A stretch of DNA of 64,000 bases from positions 22,267,146-22,331,145 of the forward strand of contig NC_052399.1 in the NCBI RefSeq assembly GCF_009389715.1, written 5' to 3'. This DNA comes from Phoenix dactylifera (taxonomy: Eukaryota; Streptophyta; Magnoliopsida; Arecales; Arecaceae). The notes under the pieces are model-generated. The model made no database searches. It saw only the letters and a program-made list of their open reading frames with translations, and was not told where the DNA came from. Within the stretch, counting starts at the first letter, position 1; the number at the start of each line of letters is the position of its first letter. Shown here in pieces: positions 10,641-22,150 of the stretch. Made by a program: the position numbers and the translations under genes.

Positions 10641-13080
10641 TTTACAAACAGTAACAAGGGCAGATACTGCCTGCTTAATAATATTACCATAGGACTTCTG
10701 GTAGCCATGGAGGGACGCACAAACACTATTAATCCTTACATTTGATAGCAACTAACCGAGAGTAATGGACTCCTGAGTCCTTGTCCGTTTGTCTCACTAC
10801 TTGATTCTTTTCCCCTCTGCCTACACGTGCACTGCTCGTAGATCACAACCCATTCCATTATTTCCATGTCGTTCTTTTCCACAGTTCATGTCCAAAACCC
10901 CACCCCGGGACGTGTTTCCATCCTATATATCCATCCTCCTCCCAGAGAAAACTTAGCTACATACGGGGCCCCTTCCTGTACCCTCGTTCCTGTAACATGA
11001 CGCACTAGTGATGGTTGGGCCAAGAGAGGCAGGCTGGATCTAACCAACGAGAATATCGATCTAAAGATCGATGCCAACCAATCCATCTCCAGATGCATGC
11101 TGCCTTTCTCTTCACATGATTGATAATTCCCTGAGGATATTCTCTATATCCCAAGATGTAGGGTAGATTTTTGTAAGAAAAAAGCGTCGTTAGGTCGATC
11201 GCAGGTTTTTATCAGCTATAAGCGGGCCTAGGCAAGGCGCTCTTTTTATCCCTGTAAATCTCCGTCACGAGCAATTCGATCGACAAATTTTAATTAATTT
11301 TTTAAATAAATATAATTTACAAATATATTTATTTAATTAGTTGCTCTCGAATGTAGGTTTGGTTGTCCGATCAAAGGAATATATTTGATTGGACAACCAA
11401 ACATTCGATTTCGATCGGTTCTCTATAACTAAGGATACGAATGATTTGGACTAAATTATATTAGAAGATGCTTCCCTTTTGCTGCTCGAGCGTGCAGCTA
11501 GCCATTAGGTATCCCACTAAGATTTCTAGCTTAAAGTATGAGCAAATGGGTGTATCATTTAGTGCTAAACTGTTATGGCCAAATCCAAATCTCCCTGCTT
11601 CCTTAAACTAATGATAAAACTGCAGTTGACGCTCTGATTTGCCGATCGACCGGCTGCTTTCCATGCTGCAAGGAATAAAAAAAAAATCCCCAAGGGAAGG
11701 GCATGGGCATCCATCTTTTGGTGTCAGATCATTGATTAGAAAGAAAGGTGGGTGATAAATATTAGAGGGGGAGGGAATTGATATGGTCACATCACGTTTT
11801 GATATGCCACCTAACCTGTACTGCGTCTTTCTCTCCGTCCCGTCAGGGACTCCCTTTTCGACAGCGAAAGGTTACACGGGAGGGTTTACGGGTGGCCGTA
11901 TCAAGGCACCATGGAGTAACGCAACTATGACAAAGAAAGCCAGATATGCGACAACATTCTCTGGTTTTTATATAATAGGTCGGAATGGATGTTTTATTTG
12001 CTGTCAGCTGGCTTGGGAGGTATCACCTAATTGCACTGCCATGGGCTACAAGGCCCTTCAATATAAATCCAGCGACAGGACACCAATATATGCTTAAAAA
12101 TTAAGGAATGGGGCTGGAATTGTGGTTCTCAGGTTTTGTTTCCATCCAAGCTCAGTCTATTTAGATCAGCTGTTGCCCATTTATGTTGGTTTTAGCTTAA
12201 AACATATGGGTGATAAGTGGTTCATTATGGTCATCTCTGTGGGCATGTTTATGAGGGGGCATGTGTCCAATTAGGAGAATATATCTGAACGGCGTTCTTA
12301 ATAGGCTATACAATGTGGTGTGGGGACAATATATCTGTTGAGATGGATACTTTTGGTTAGGTAATATCATAGAACAAGAGGACCACCAATGAGAGAATAA
12401 TTAAGAGCTGTACTATATCGTTCATATATCACCAAGCAAAGCAAGAGAAAAACAACAAGGGGTTGGGAAAAGAAAGCTGTCTAGTGCGCTCGAAATATGT
12501 TGTTTTTTTGACTTTTTTTTTTTTTTTTGAATGTAGTCAAAGTAAAATTGTATGAATTATTCATTTCAATAAAGAAAACAAAAACAAAATGAATAGTGCA
12601 TGTTTGTGCATGTGTGTGTGAGAGAGAGATGGGAAGGGAGGGGTGCCCTTAAGGAAAGTCTTTTTGTTGTGTGAAAGAAGGTTGTATTAGAGGATAGCTT
12701 ATCTGGTATGTGGTGTGTGTTAGGGAGAGAGAAAGAGAGAGAGGGAGAGAGGGAGAGGGACAAAAGAGGCCGGTTTGCGATGATGATGGGAGGTGGGTTG
12801 GATTTTTCATTGAATGGACCTCACATGTGTGCACGAGGTGAGCAGCTGCGTTTGCTAGGGACTCTCAAGGACTGTGGCACGATACAATGATAGACGTGGG
12901 GACTATGCAACCATTAAATTGTGGGGACTGCCAAAAGCCCATTCAAATGCACCTTTGTACTTTAGCTTCTCGAACACCAAATTTCCACATTAACTCTTCC
13001 ACCCTCTCCCTTCCATCTTCTCTCTCTCTTGTCTCTACATTCCTCATCGTCGTCATCACCATCCCCGTAGCAACATAACA
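10641..13080. other. Intergenic, upstream of CYP90D
   Basis: No gene recognised. Contents are the hairpin at 11347-11408, GA-rich tracts at 12615-12760 and a 16-base T run near 12514. A pyrimidine-rich patch at 13001-13046 is probably in the CYP90D leader. A 104-codon frame at 11783-12097 has no recognised domain. Confidence 0.5.
11347..11408. repeat. Near-perfect hairpin (inverted repeat)
   Basis: The arms 11357-11375 and 11384-11402 pair over 19 bp with one G-T type mismatch around an 8-base loop. After a 4-base bulge on the left arm a further 6 bp pair (11347-11352 with 11403-11408). It could be a tiny MITE, or a young hairpin able to form a small-RNA precursor; the sequence alone does not decide. 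Confidence 0.85.
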
Positions 13081-13127
13081 TACTAAAACGCCTTGGAGAA
13101 GCGTAGAAGGGATCAAATCCGTGCAAG

Positions 13128-16100
13128 ATGGACAATTTGTTCGTGATCACTTGGGTGGCTACGATTATGATCGTGCTAGCAACTATCCTTTGCACGAGTT
13201 GGAACAAGCTGAGGTGGAGGAGGAGGAGGAGGAGGACGAGAAGAGCCCAGCTCCCTCGAGGGACTTTCGGGTGGCCCCTCGTCGGCGAGACCCTCGATTT
13301 CGTGTCCTGCGCCTACTCCCCTCGCCCGGAAAGCTTCATGGACAAGCGCCGGCTCCTGTGAGTTTGCTTCCTATCTATCTATCCTTCTTCCCCACTTCCA
13401 AATTCCAATATTCATCTTCCCCACCCCCCGCCCCTCCTGGGCCAACCGCCAATTCTTGTGTACATAAAAAGGCAGCCCGCCTTCTCGATCTTCGCTCGTT
13501 TTGTGATTTCATGTCGTCCGGTTTCGGTCATCTCATGATTGGAAAAATCTTCGGGCGCTGCTCCAATTTTGCCGAAATCTTCGCAGGTACGGGAAGGTGT
13601 TCAAATCGCACATCTTCGGGAGCCCCACGATCGTGTCGACCGACGCCGAGGTCAGCCGGTTCGTCCTCCAGAGCGACGCCAAGACCTTCGTGCCGTGGTA
13701 CCCGAAATCCCTCACCGAATTGATGGGCAAGTCCTCCATCCTCTTGATCAATGGGAGCCTCCAAAAGAAGGTCCATGGCCTCATTGGCACCTTCTTCAAA
13801 TCCCCGCACCTCAAGGCTCAGATCACCCGCGACATGCAGCGCTACGTGCTCGAAGCCATGAACCACTGGCAGGATGACCAGCTTATCCACATCCAAGATG
13901 AAAGCAAAAGGGTCAGTCCTCTCCTCCTCCCTCTTTTCTTCCCCTCACTAAGAATGAATGCACGCGTGTGGCACCACGCCGGAGGGGTCGGCACAAAGTG
14001 GGTGCATTCAATGAGCCTAGACTTGGGCATTGCTTCTGCGCCTACCTATTGTTATCATCATTAATTTGTGGGTCTCCTCCTCCATCTTTCTTCTCCGAGT
14101 AGAGTCTCCAGATAAAACTTTTCATTCAATCATCCATCATACGCCAATATCCTTCTCTCGATTATCAGAGTTTTTTTTATCTGTTAATAAGGTTGGTAGC
14201 TGGTTTAATTAGTTTCCTGGTTCCACATGCAGTTCTCTTTACACGTGTCAAACTCAAACAGGCATTATTTCCATGTCGCAGATTGTGTTCCAAATTCTAG
14301 TAAAAGGATTGATCGGCTTGGAACCAGGCGAGGAGATGAACTTTTTAAAGCAGCAATTCCGGGAATTTATTGCGGGTTTGATGTCTTTGCCTCTGAAGCT
14401 ACCCGGGAGTAGGCTTTACAAATCACTACAGGCAAGTCTGGTATATATATATATACACACTACTTAAAATTAACGGGCACTTATGCACACATCGATTGAA
14501 TTAATTATGTCATCATGCAGGCAAAGAAGAGGATGGTGATGCTGATAGAAAAGATCATCCAGGAGAAGAGGAACAACAGGAACGGGTGCACCCAAAGGGA
14601 CGTCGTCGATGTTCTGATCAACGATGCCAGCGATCAATTAACCGATGATCTCATATCAGACAACATGATCGATTTAATGATACCAGCCGAGGACTCTGTG
14701 CCTGTTCTTGTAACGCTGGCGATCAAGTACCTCAGCGAATGCCCGCTTGCTCTCCAACATCTGGAGGTACACGTACCGCAGCACGCTCTCTTTATTTCTT
14801 CTTAGTCTTATCTTAGCGATTCGTTTAGCAGCAACAGGGGTTCCGGTAGACCCCACCACCCCAACTTAATTAATAGGTGAAGATTACAAGACGAGAATAT
14901 ATGAGTAGGTAGGAAGTAATGCACTTAGAGATGCCAATTTGGCTCATTCCCTCTGTTGCTGGCCTTTCTTTTATCTTCTTTCAATTCAGGGCATCTTCAA
15001 GTGGTATTTTATTCTATATGTCACTTATCATGAGGTAGTCTTCTTCTTCTACTGGGGAAAAGCATAGTTATTAATTAATAAACAGTTGTTGAACCTGTGT
15101 CATGTTTGAATTCTATAATTTAACTTCATGATTGAACTCGTGGTACGCACTGCATAAGAAATTAAAATATACGCACCTTCTTTAGTGATATACCACTGCA
15201 TAAGTAGATTGCGCCGACAGGTTCAATCGGTAAAACGGATAATGAATATTATAAGAGTGGATCAAACTGAGTCCAAGTACGTAGTTGGAAAGCGAGAAAT
15301 TTTTGAATAGAATTGTGGCACTAATTAACCTGGTGATTATCTCAGGAAGAGAACATGAACTTGAAGAAGCAAAAATCTGTGACCGGGGAAAACTTGCAGT
15401 GGACCGAGTACATGTCTCTGTCGTTCACTCAGGATGTAAGTATGGTATTTGGCATCTACGAGTGCAAGAAGTACATGAAAGCCATCTTTATTTTAGGCTG
15501 ATCCGAGCTGATATTTGTACTGCTTAATTAATAGGTCATAACAGAGACTCTCCGAATGGGGAACATCATAAGCGGCATCATGCGCAAGGCAGTGAAAGAT
15601 GTGGAGATAAAAGGGCATTTCATACCCGAGGGATGGTGCGTGTTGACGTATTTTAGATCGGTCCACCTCGACGAGAGCCTTTACAAGGAGGCCTACAAGT
15701 TCAATCCATGGAGGTGGAAGGTAAGGGAAAGGAAGGACAAATTTCATGCAGGACTACTCTAGATCTTCTTCTACTTGCTTATCCGAGTGCAATCCTTCTT
15801 CTTCTCCTCCTCTCTGAAACTCAAACAGGACAAGGACATGAGTACTTGTAGCTTTACTCCTTTTGGAGGTGGGCAGAGGCTGTGTCCCGGGCTTGATCTG
15901 GCCAGGCTGGAAGCTTCCATCTTTCTCCACCATTTGGTCACCGGCTTCACGTAAGGATGGCCACAAATATCTCCTCCACTCGTGTATACCACCTTGTGTA
16001 TGGTACTACTGTATTGCATCTGATGTATGTTGTTCCTGCACGTGTTCATGGCATGTGTGTCCCACGCACCTGTTTAGGTCAAAGCTCACGTACACAACTC

Positions 16101-16714
16101 CCATACGGGGCAGCGCTGACCCACACGTGTGTACTAGATATGTGGATGGGCAGTATAAGCGACAAATTCGGCTGGTCGGGTCGGGCTTCACCGTGTCAGC
16201 TCGGTCACATGGCCTTGTGTACCGTCGCACTTTTGCCCTCGGTACACCTTCCTAGGGTCCGGGTTTGTGGTGGAATCAAAGCGTTCCAATTGGTGGATTG
16301 TGGTGCACGGCGGGCTTTGAAATCTGCGTCCTATCGACCCATGGGCAGCCTTATAACCCTGAATCTCGGATCTCCAAATCCGCCATGCATCACACCTTGA
16401 ATTAAATCCACAAGACCGATTAATTTCTCTACCATATATAATTCTTTATCATCCATCAGCTTTATTATTATAGTAGGAAGATAAGATCAAGACACTGCAT
16501 GCATGTATGGATTTATTTTTTTTTAAATTTTTCTTTTGTTTTATATGTTATCATCAGTGCATGATGGAGGAAGTTGATGAGTCATGCGACTTTGTGTGCC
16601 CACAGGTGGGTGGCCGAGCAGGACCACATAATTAACTTTCCCACCGTAAGGATGAAGGGAGGAATGCCTATCCGGGTGAGAAGGAAGATCAAGGAATCGC
16701 CCTTCCTCGGTTAA
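13128..16714 (+). CDS. Cytochrome P450 CYP90D-type, brassinosteroid C-23 hydroxylase
   Basis: Eight exons join in phase into 485 residues: 13128-13357, 13587-13911, 14282-14431, 14521-14766, 15346-15435, 15535-15720, 15829-15950, 16606-16714. Visible parts are an N-terminal membrane anchor (about residues 5-25), an Arg-rich stretch, the hinge [17 protein letters not shown] (42-58) and an I-helix variant [10 protein letters not shown] (289-298). These are followed by ExxR as ETLR (351-354), the FNPWRW meander (403-408) and the heme loop [11 protein letters not shown] with Cys428. Length and motifs fit clan-85 CYP90s, and the [13 protein letters not shown] and FFKSPHLK blocks fit CYP90D best. 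Known CYP90D enzymes act in the ER on campesterol-derived brassinosteroid intermediates at C-23 (rice D2, Arabidopsis CYP90D1). Intron 3 uses a GC donor (AG|GCAAGT). CYP90C is the main alternative. Confidence 0.92.
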
Positions 16715-16903
16715 CGTAAAAAAAAAAAGGTAGGGGGGGGCAGCAAAAGGTCCGTCAGTCTGCACACGTGCGGGCGCAGGCGAAAAAGCGGCACCAAAGG
16801 CTGTGATCTTTATCCCCGAGGGCGCTGCCTCTGCCATTGTCAATTGCAGGAGGGCCCCACCTAGAGGCCTCTCTGTAGACCTATACACAGTATAAAGATC
16901 CTG

Positions 16904-16935
<32 letters not shown>

Positions 16936-17950
16936 TACACAGAGAAAGATTAGGATGGACCCATTGCCCATGTCACACAGTCTTAGGTTCACAAGCTCCA
17001 AGAAAAGAATCAAGTGAGAGCAGGGATGGGTTCTTTTGTTTTTTTCTTTGTTTATTTGGCGTTCCGGGTCAAGGGGTTCTGAGACTTTTTGACCAGGGAA
17101 AGCTGGTTTTGGGGCAGATTGGTTTTGGGGAGGGTATGCAGGGACTGGAGAAGGCTAAGCAAGCTATGGCTTTGGGAATTCCACCGGTTGGCTCTGCCCC
17201 AGTTTCAAGCTGCGAGTGGGAGAATGTGGAAGATGTGCACCGCATCCAACGAAAGAACTGATGAGAGAGAAGGCTAATCTTATCACCTTGGATGCTCTTG
17301 TATTCATTTCTCTTTAAAATATCTTTTCTGTTCTTGGTTCTGGCAGCTGTTTATAAATGCGGGAAGGGGTGGGTGGATCCCACTTTGAGGTGAAATATAA
17401 GATAAAAGAAGGCATGGGCAAGTGCTATTAGTAAATTGTAGTAAGATGTGATAGGGACCCTTTTATGGCAAAGCATATAGTAAATTTTTTTTTGCTCCAA
17501 ATTTATTGAAAATTGCTTGATTATTCTCAACTTTAACTATTCATAGATTTTGTGTTTCTAGATGTTTCGTGACTTCAATAAATCAGTGATGCCATTTTTT
17601 TTTGCTCTTCCGTAGTTATTCTCATATTAATAGATAGAATAAATTTGCGATTACATGAATTTTTTTTATTTTTAATAGCTTCAGATTTTTTTTTTTTTTC
17701 AATTCCAAGTCTTTGGCACTAAACAAGTTTTATATTTTTCATGACTCCTCATTTTTTATTTGCTCGGAGATAATGATTCTTAAAAAAAGAAAAGATAAGG
17801 AACTTCAAATTCATAACGTAACCTCCTAAAAAAAACATTCTGTGCAATTAAAATATATAAATTATAGATAACTTTCCGGAATGCTAATTATGATTCTGAG
17901 ACAACTTTGTTCTTGTGGTAATTTTCTCTATAGCTATTATAAATAAGATG
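16715..17950. other. Intergenic 3' of CYP90D, no gene seen
   Basis: Includes a short (TA)n run at 16903-16929 and several T-rich runs. The 110-codon frame at 16929-17261 has no recognisable domain. Confidence 0.5.
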
Positions 17951-17956
17951 TAGCAG

Positions 17957-18040
17957 AGACGAGTGACTTAGCCAAGTGGCCGGCACCCTCTTCCGTCCTC
18001 CGTGGAGGTCTGGGATCCAATCCACTTGAACGACTATGGA
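17957..18040 (+). mobile_element. tRNA-derived SINE-like head
   Basis: TAGCCAAGTGG (17971-17981) fits the tRNA/SINE A box. GGGATCCAATCC (18011-18022), after GGAGGTCT, fits a degenerate B box about 30 bp downstream. The intervening CTCTTCCGTCCTCCGTGGAGG looks like the anticodon-arm region of plant SINE heads. The body and tail could not be delimited; a chance tRNA fragment is possible. Confidence 0.45.
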
Positions 18041-20159
18041 TTTTAAAATAGTTTGGACTTTGTTTTTCTGTGGCTCGGGAGACAAATTGTGTGGATGTGG
18101 GGCCTATTCATTTTGTTTCTGTCTTCAGGATGGTCAGAGAGTATCCTAGGTAAGAATCTAGGGGAATTTTCCCCCTTTTTCTCTAAGCAAAACGGATTAA
18201 AAGAAAAAGAAAAGAAAAGTGCATCGCTTTGTCGCCCTTTCTTTTGCCAAGACACTGCTATAAAATTGTTGAATTTTATCTTTTTTTTAAAACCTATGTT
18301 TGCTTACAAGAAATCCATATAAAAAAGATAAAATAGTTTTTTAAAAAATATACTAATATTTTTAAAAAATTATTAATTTTTTAAAATATAGATTTTGATC
18401 GCCATTGTCGATAGATGAAGAAATCCTATGAAAAGAAGTAATGCTGCAGGACAAAATTACTTCCTTATATAAAAACAATTCTCTCAGCAGGAGAATTAGT
18501 GCAGCTCGAAGTATTCGTCGCAAAATAAGGCAGTTGGCTAGTTATAGAGTTGCCAAATCAGCATAATTTTTTGGCATGCACATACCTGAAGCACTTTTTA
18601 TGTGAAAATTTGTTGACGTCTATTAAATGTGAACAAGTCCAATGGCATACTCCTTAGTCATCATGGAGCTAATAATCAAGAAAGAATGTTTTGGATGAAG
18701 GTCTTACTTTGACCTTCCTCAAAAAATGGCCCAAGTTACTCATGTGGGCAGCAGTGAGGTAGTGCATCCCCTGCTCCTCTGCTACATGGTTTATACAATA
18801 TATGGAAGGCAAGAAATCGGCATCAAATTGATGATGTGCTGCAAATGAGCAACTCAAACCTTCATGACAAACACAACCCTTCTCAATCAGCTCATTGGGA
18901 ATCCACGGCATTCTCTTGCCACCCCTTTAACCACTCTCTTCCTGTATCTTGGCATCCTCTGCAGTTCGGTAGGCTGAAGGTTAATTTATAGCCGGAGCTA
19001 ATTGTCTCGTTAGAAGCCATTGTGGTCAGACACCATGCGCTGTTTGATTTTGTTTTATTGCTACTACTGATCCCCTGGCTGAGTTGAGAAGACCATAGGC
19101 AGGCTTCAACTTGCCTTTGCATCACTTCTTGGCCACTAGAATTTGGATGGAGGGTGATTCATGTGAACCCGAACTAGGCCCTATCCATTGACCGGCCGGG
19201 AATGGCCCAAAGGTCCATTGCGAGTTACAAACAGGGCAGAGCCTTGCTCGAACACGAAGAGAAGGAGGCACCATATAATGAACCCCAACCCTCCCTTCAA
19301 GCCACCACCAATTGTTGTTGATTTTGCCGTCAATTTCAAGGCAAAATTTATTCGTTTCACCGTCTATCTCCTATCCGATCCACCATCACGAGGCCTCACA
19401 GAGAGTTGGGTAGCAGTGCTGCCACCTTTGCCTGATCTTGCCCTCCATCAAACCACCATCATTGGCTGAGAGCACATTGTCCCATTAAGAATGGTAAGCT
19501 TTCTCCTCTATTCCGCCTATGTTTTCTTTTTTTCTTTTCTTTTCTTCTTCTTCCGACCATTATCGTCATCGGCGTTCATGGCCAAGGCCCTCAGTCTCTC
19601 CCTTGCACCGATCTGTGGCCTGCGCCGAAGCCCCAGCCACCGGCAAGCAGGCTGGGACCCAAAAATGATCGAGCCACAAAAAGCCCATGTTCAGCCAGTC
19701 GTGACTGGTTGTTGCCCGCTCGACCACGACCACACTTTTGGTTGTGCTGTCGTGCTCCCTAGTGAAGGATCCCGACCACTACCATATCTCTCTTTTATTT
19801 TCAATCTTTACACCCTCTCTCTCTATTTGATTCATGGATCCTAGTGAAGGATTCTGACCTCCTCTATGGACACCTAGTCAACTTTTGGAAAAAGGGGGTC
19901 CTAAATCGATCTAGGGGTTGTACGGCATGTCGACCTTGCTGGATACCCTTAGAATCTGATCACTGTCGATCCCTATTGAGTCACCTAAGGCAAAGCTAAT
20001 ATTAATCAGTTGAGTTCATCCTATTCAGACCGACTTGCAGTTGAGCTCCGCTACCTAGCCGACCTTATTCTTCATCCATCCTAGTTTAGATATAAAGCCT
20101 TACACTCTGCAGTATCCTAAATTGGATCATCTTGCCCAATTTTAACCTATTCTCAATTC
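18041..20159. other. Intergenic, no gene seen
   Basis: AT-rich with several open frames of 60-117 codons (for example 19491-19844, +) that lack recognised domains and are low-complexity at the start. Some of the right part may be repeat-derived. Confidence 0.45.
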
Positions 20160-20825
20160 TTTTGGATTTCAAAGTTATTGATGATGGATTTTAATGTTTT
20201 TAAATAAGTTTGAGTGATTCGCATAGTTAAACTTCGAAGGTTCCAAAGCGAAAGAGGTAAGTAACACGATACTCCTTACTACTTTTCAAATTATTGGCCG
20301 TTTTATCTTAAATAGAATGATATTGTGTTTTTTCTTAAAATTAAGAATCGAGCATACAATATTATAGAACTCATGATTTATCGCGAAATAATAGTTTCAT
20401 GAATATGTTAATATTAATGGCTGATTTATGAAATATGAACTCCATATTTATAAAATTTGTATTTTTGTTATGAAAAGATTGATTTCATGTTTGCTTTCCT
20501 GTTAAAGATTTATTTATGGACTACAGACTCTATAAAGATATTTAGTGTTTATTTCATGTATGGTTTACGAGCATGTGTTTTAAGAAAATACAACCCCCCT
20601 AGCAAAAAAAAGACAAGAAAAGAAAAGAAAATATAACCCCCTTAGCAAAAAAAAAAGAAAGAAAAGAAAATATAACCCAAGAAATATAATTTTAGAAATA
20701 TGTTTAAAAACTTTCAGATAACTATAACAGCTTTACTAACGTAGGGTCAATTGATACCTTTGAGCTAGCGTCCAACGAAAATAGCCCTCTACCGATGGGT
20801 ATAAAGTTAGCAATGAATACAAATC

Positions 20826-21109
20826 TGTTGGCGGAGGCCTGAGGGGTCGAGTCAACGTTGGCGGAGGCCTGGAGGGCCGAGTCAGTCCTGCCGCCTGCCA
20901 ACGTGGATGCGCTGGAGGAGTAGGGTGGGTTATACCACTAGGGGGTCCCTGAACCCACTGGCGAGGCCCTGTCGGAGTCCGGAGTTGGGCGAGGCTTGGT
21001 CGGAGTCGACTCGTGGCGCTATGGGCCCCTGCGCTAGTTTAAGGAAATAAAGTTGCGCCTTCACTAACACCTGCGGGTTTTGGTGTAATGGTAGCGCTTG
21101 ATCCTGACA
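20826..21109 (+). repeat. 5' LTR of the TRIM
   Basis: 284 bp, TG...CA ends. It starts with a roughly 30-bp unit (GTTGGCGGAGGCCT...) repeated twice in tandem. Near its 3' end is TGGTGTAATGG (21081-21091), which fits a tRNA A box. Confidence 0.95.
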
Positions 21110-21145
21110 ATTGGTATCAGAGCCATAGGTCTCGAGTTCGAAACC
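21081..21145 (+). promoter_or_regulatory. Putative Pol III A/B-box pair across the LTR junction
   Basis: A box TGGTGTAATGG (21081-21091) lies in the 5' LTR. B box AGTTCGAAACC (21135-21145) lies in the interior after the primer-binding site, 43 bp apart, within the range of tRNA-type promoters. The A box equals that of plant tRNA-Gln as I recall it. The first TTTT downstream is at 21424-21427. Activity is inferred. Confidence 0.45.
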
Positions 21146-21171
21146 CAGGCATCACGTTGGGGGGGGGGGAT

Positions 21172-21455
21172 TGTTGGCGGAGGCCTAAGGGGTCGAGTCA
21201 ACGTTGGCGGAGGCCTGGAGGGCCGAGTCAGTCCTGCCGCCTGCCAACGTGGATGCGCTGGAGGAGTAGGGTGGGTTATACCACTAGGGGGTCCCTGAAC
21301 CCACTGGCGAGGCCCTGTCGGAGTCCGGAGTTGGGCGAGGCTTGGTCGGAGTCGACTCGTAGCGCTATGGGCCCCTGCGCTAGTTTAAGGAAATAAAGTT
21401 GCGCCTTCACTAACACCTGCGGGTTTTGGTGTAATGGTAGCGCTTGATCCTGACA
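21172..21455 (+). repeat. 3' LTR of the TRIM
   Basis: Second 284-bp copy, two base differences from the 5' LTR, followed directly by the target duplication AAATC. Confidence 0.95.
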
Positions 21456-22150
21456 AAATCATAATACTTTGTCGATTACGAAGATGATCCTATCACGGGT
21501 ACAAAGTGACTATAGCATTAAATGTTTGTAAACAATATTTGGCACTATGAACCAATAAAACGATAAATGTTTATAAATTTATTTATATTATACATTTAGA
21601 ACCATGTTTATGAAATCTTCATGATTTATGCATATATGATTGGTTTCTATGACTTGCTATATCTTGGTGTACCATGAAGTATTTTATTTTATAATGATAG
21701 TTATTTTCTCTAAATAATGCATTAATTCATGTAAAATATATGTTTGATTCATTAAGAAAGTGTAAAATTTACTTTCTGAGCTGTGTAGCTCATATTTCTC
21801 TCTATATTCTTCTGTTTTTTGAAACAAATAAGGATAAAAAATGGCTTAGGTTTGAACTTTGCACTAGCAAACTTAACGATTTTGTAGCATAATTTTAGCT
21901 ATTTAATTGACTACGAATTTGTAGTTAATGACTTATGAATTTGAGGTTATAAATTTTGATATTTAAATTTAAATTTAGCTGCTTTGAATTGGCATTATTT
22001 TTATTTTTATTTGAAATTATATTGCTGGTTTTATATTATTATGGACTGTTTTTTTTTTTAGTATGGCTATGTCACGTCATTACGGTAATTGCAAGATTGT
22101 GTGCAGCATCGAAGCCAGAACTCAAGTCCAATCCCCTATTATTTAATGCT

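Larger units (their letters stand above)
20826..21455 (+). mobile_element. TRIM retroelement, looks whole, young
   Basis: Two 284-bp direct terminal repeats (20826-21109 and 21172-21455), each beginning TGTTGG and ending TGACA, flank a 62-bp interior. A 5-bp target duplication AAATC sits at 20821-20825 and 21456-21460. Interior: primer-binding site TGGTATCAGAGCC (21112-21124), matching the 3' end of initiator tRNA-Met, and an 11-G tract (21159-21169) as polypurine tract just before the second repeat. There is no coding capacity, as usual for TRIMs, which depend on enzymes of other elements. The two LTRs differ at only two of 284 positions, so insertion is recent (probably well under one million years at common plant rates). 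An AATAAA signal occurs in each LTR. Confidence 0.95.
20160..22150. mobile_element. Possible old LTR sequence hosting a younger TRIM
   Basis: AT-rich non-coding DNA on both sides of the TRIM reads as one continuous block interrupted by it. It includes an LTR-like stretch with GAGCTGTGTAGCTCA (21778-21792), a motif I associate with plant gypsy-type LTRs. No internal coding domain is seen, so a solo LTR is the simplest guess. Ends not resolved; old. Confidence 0.3.

Noticed and set aside
13121-13723. 200-codon frame overlapping CYP90D exons 1-2
   Set aside because: It runs through intron 1 in a different frame from the P450; low-complexity Glu and Pro runs.
19491-19844. 117-codon frame starting with Phe-rich sequence
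   Set aside because: No domain and a T-rich start; looks like chance in repeat-like DNA.
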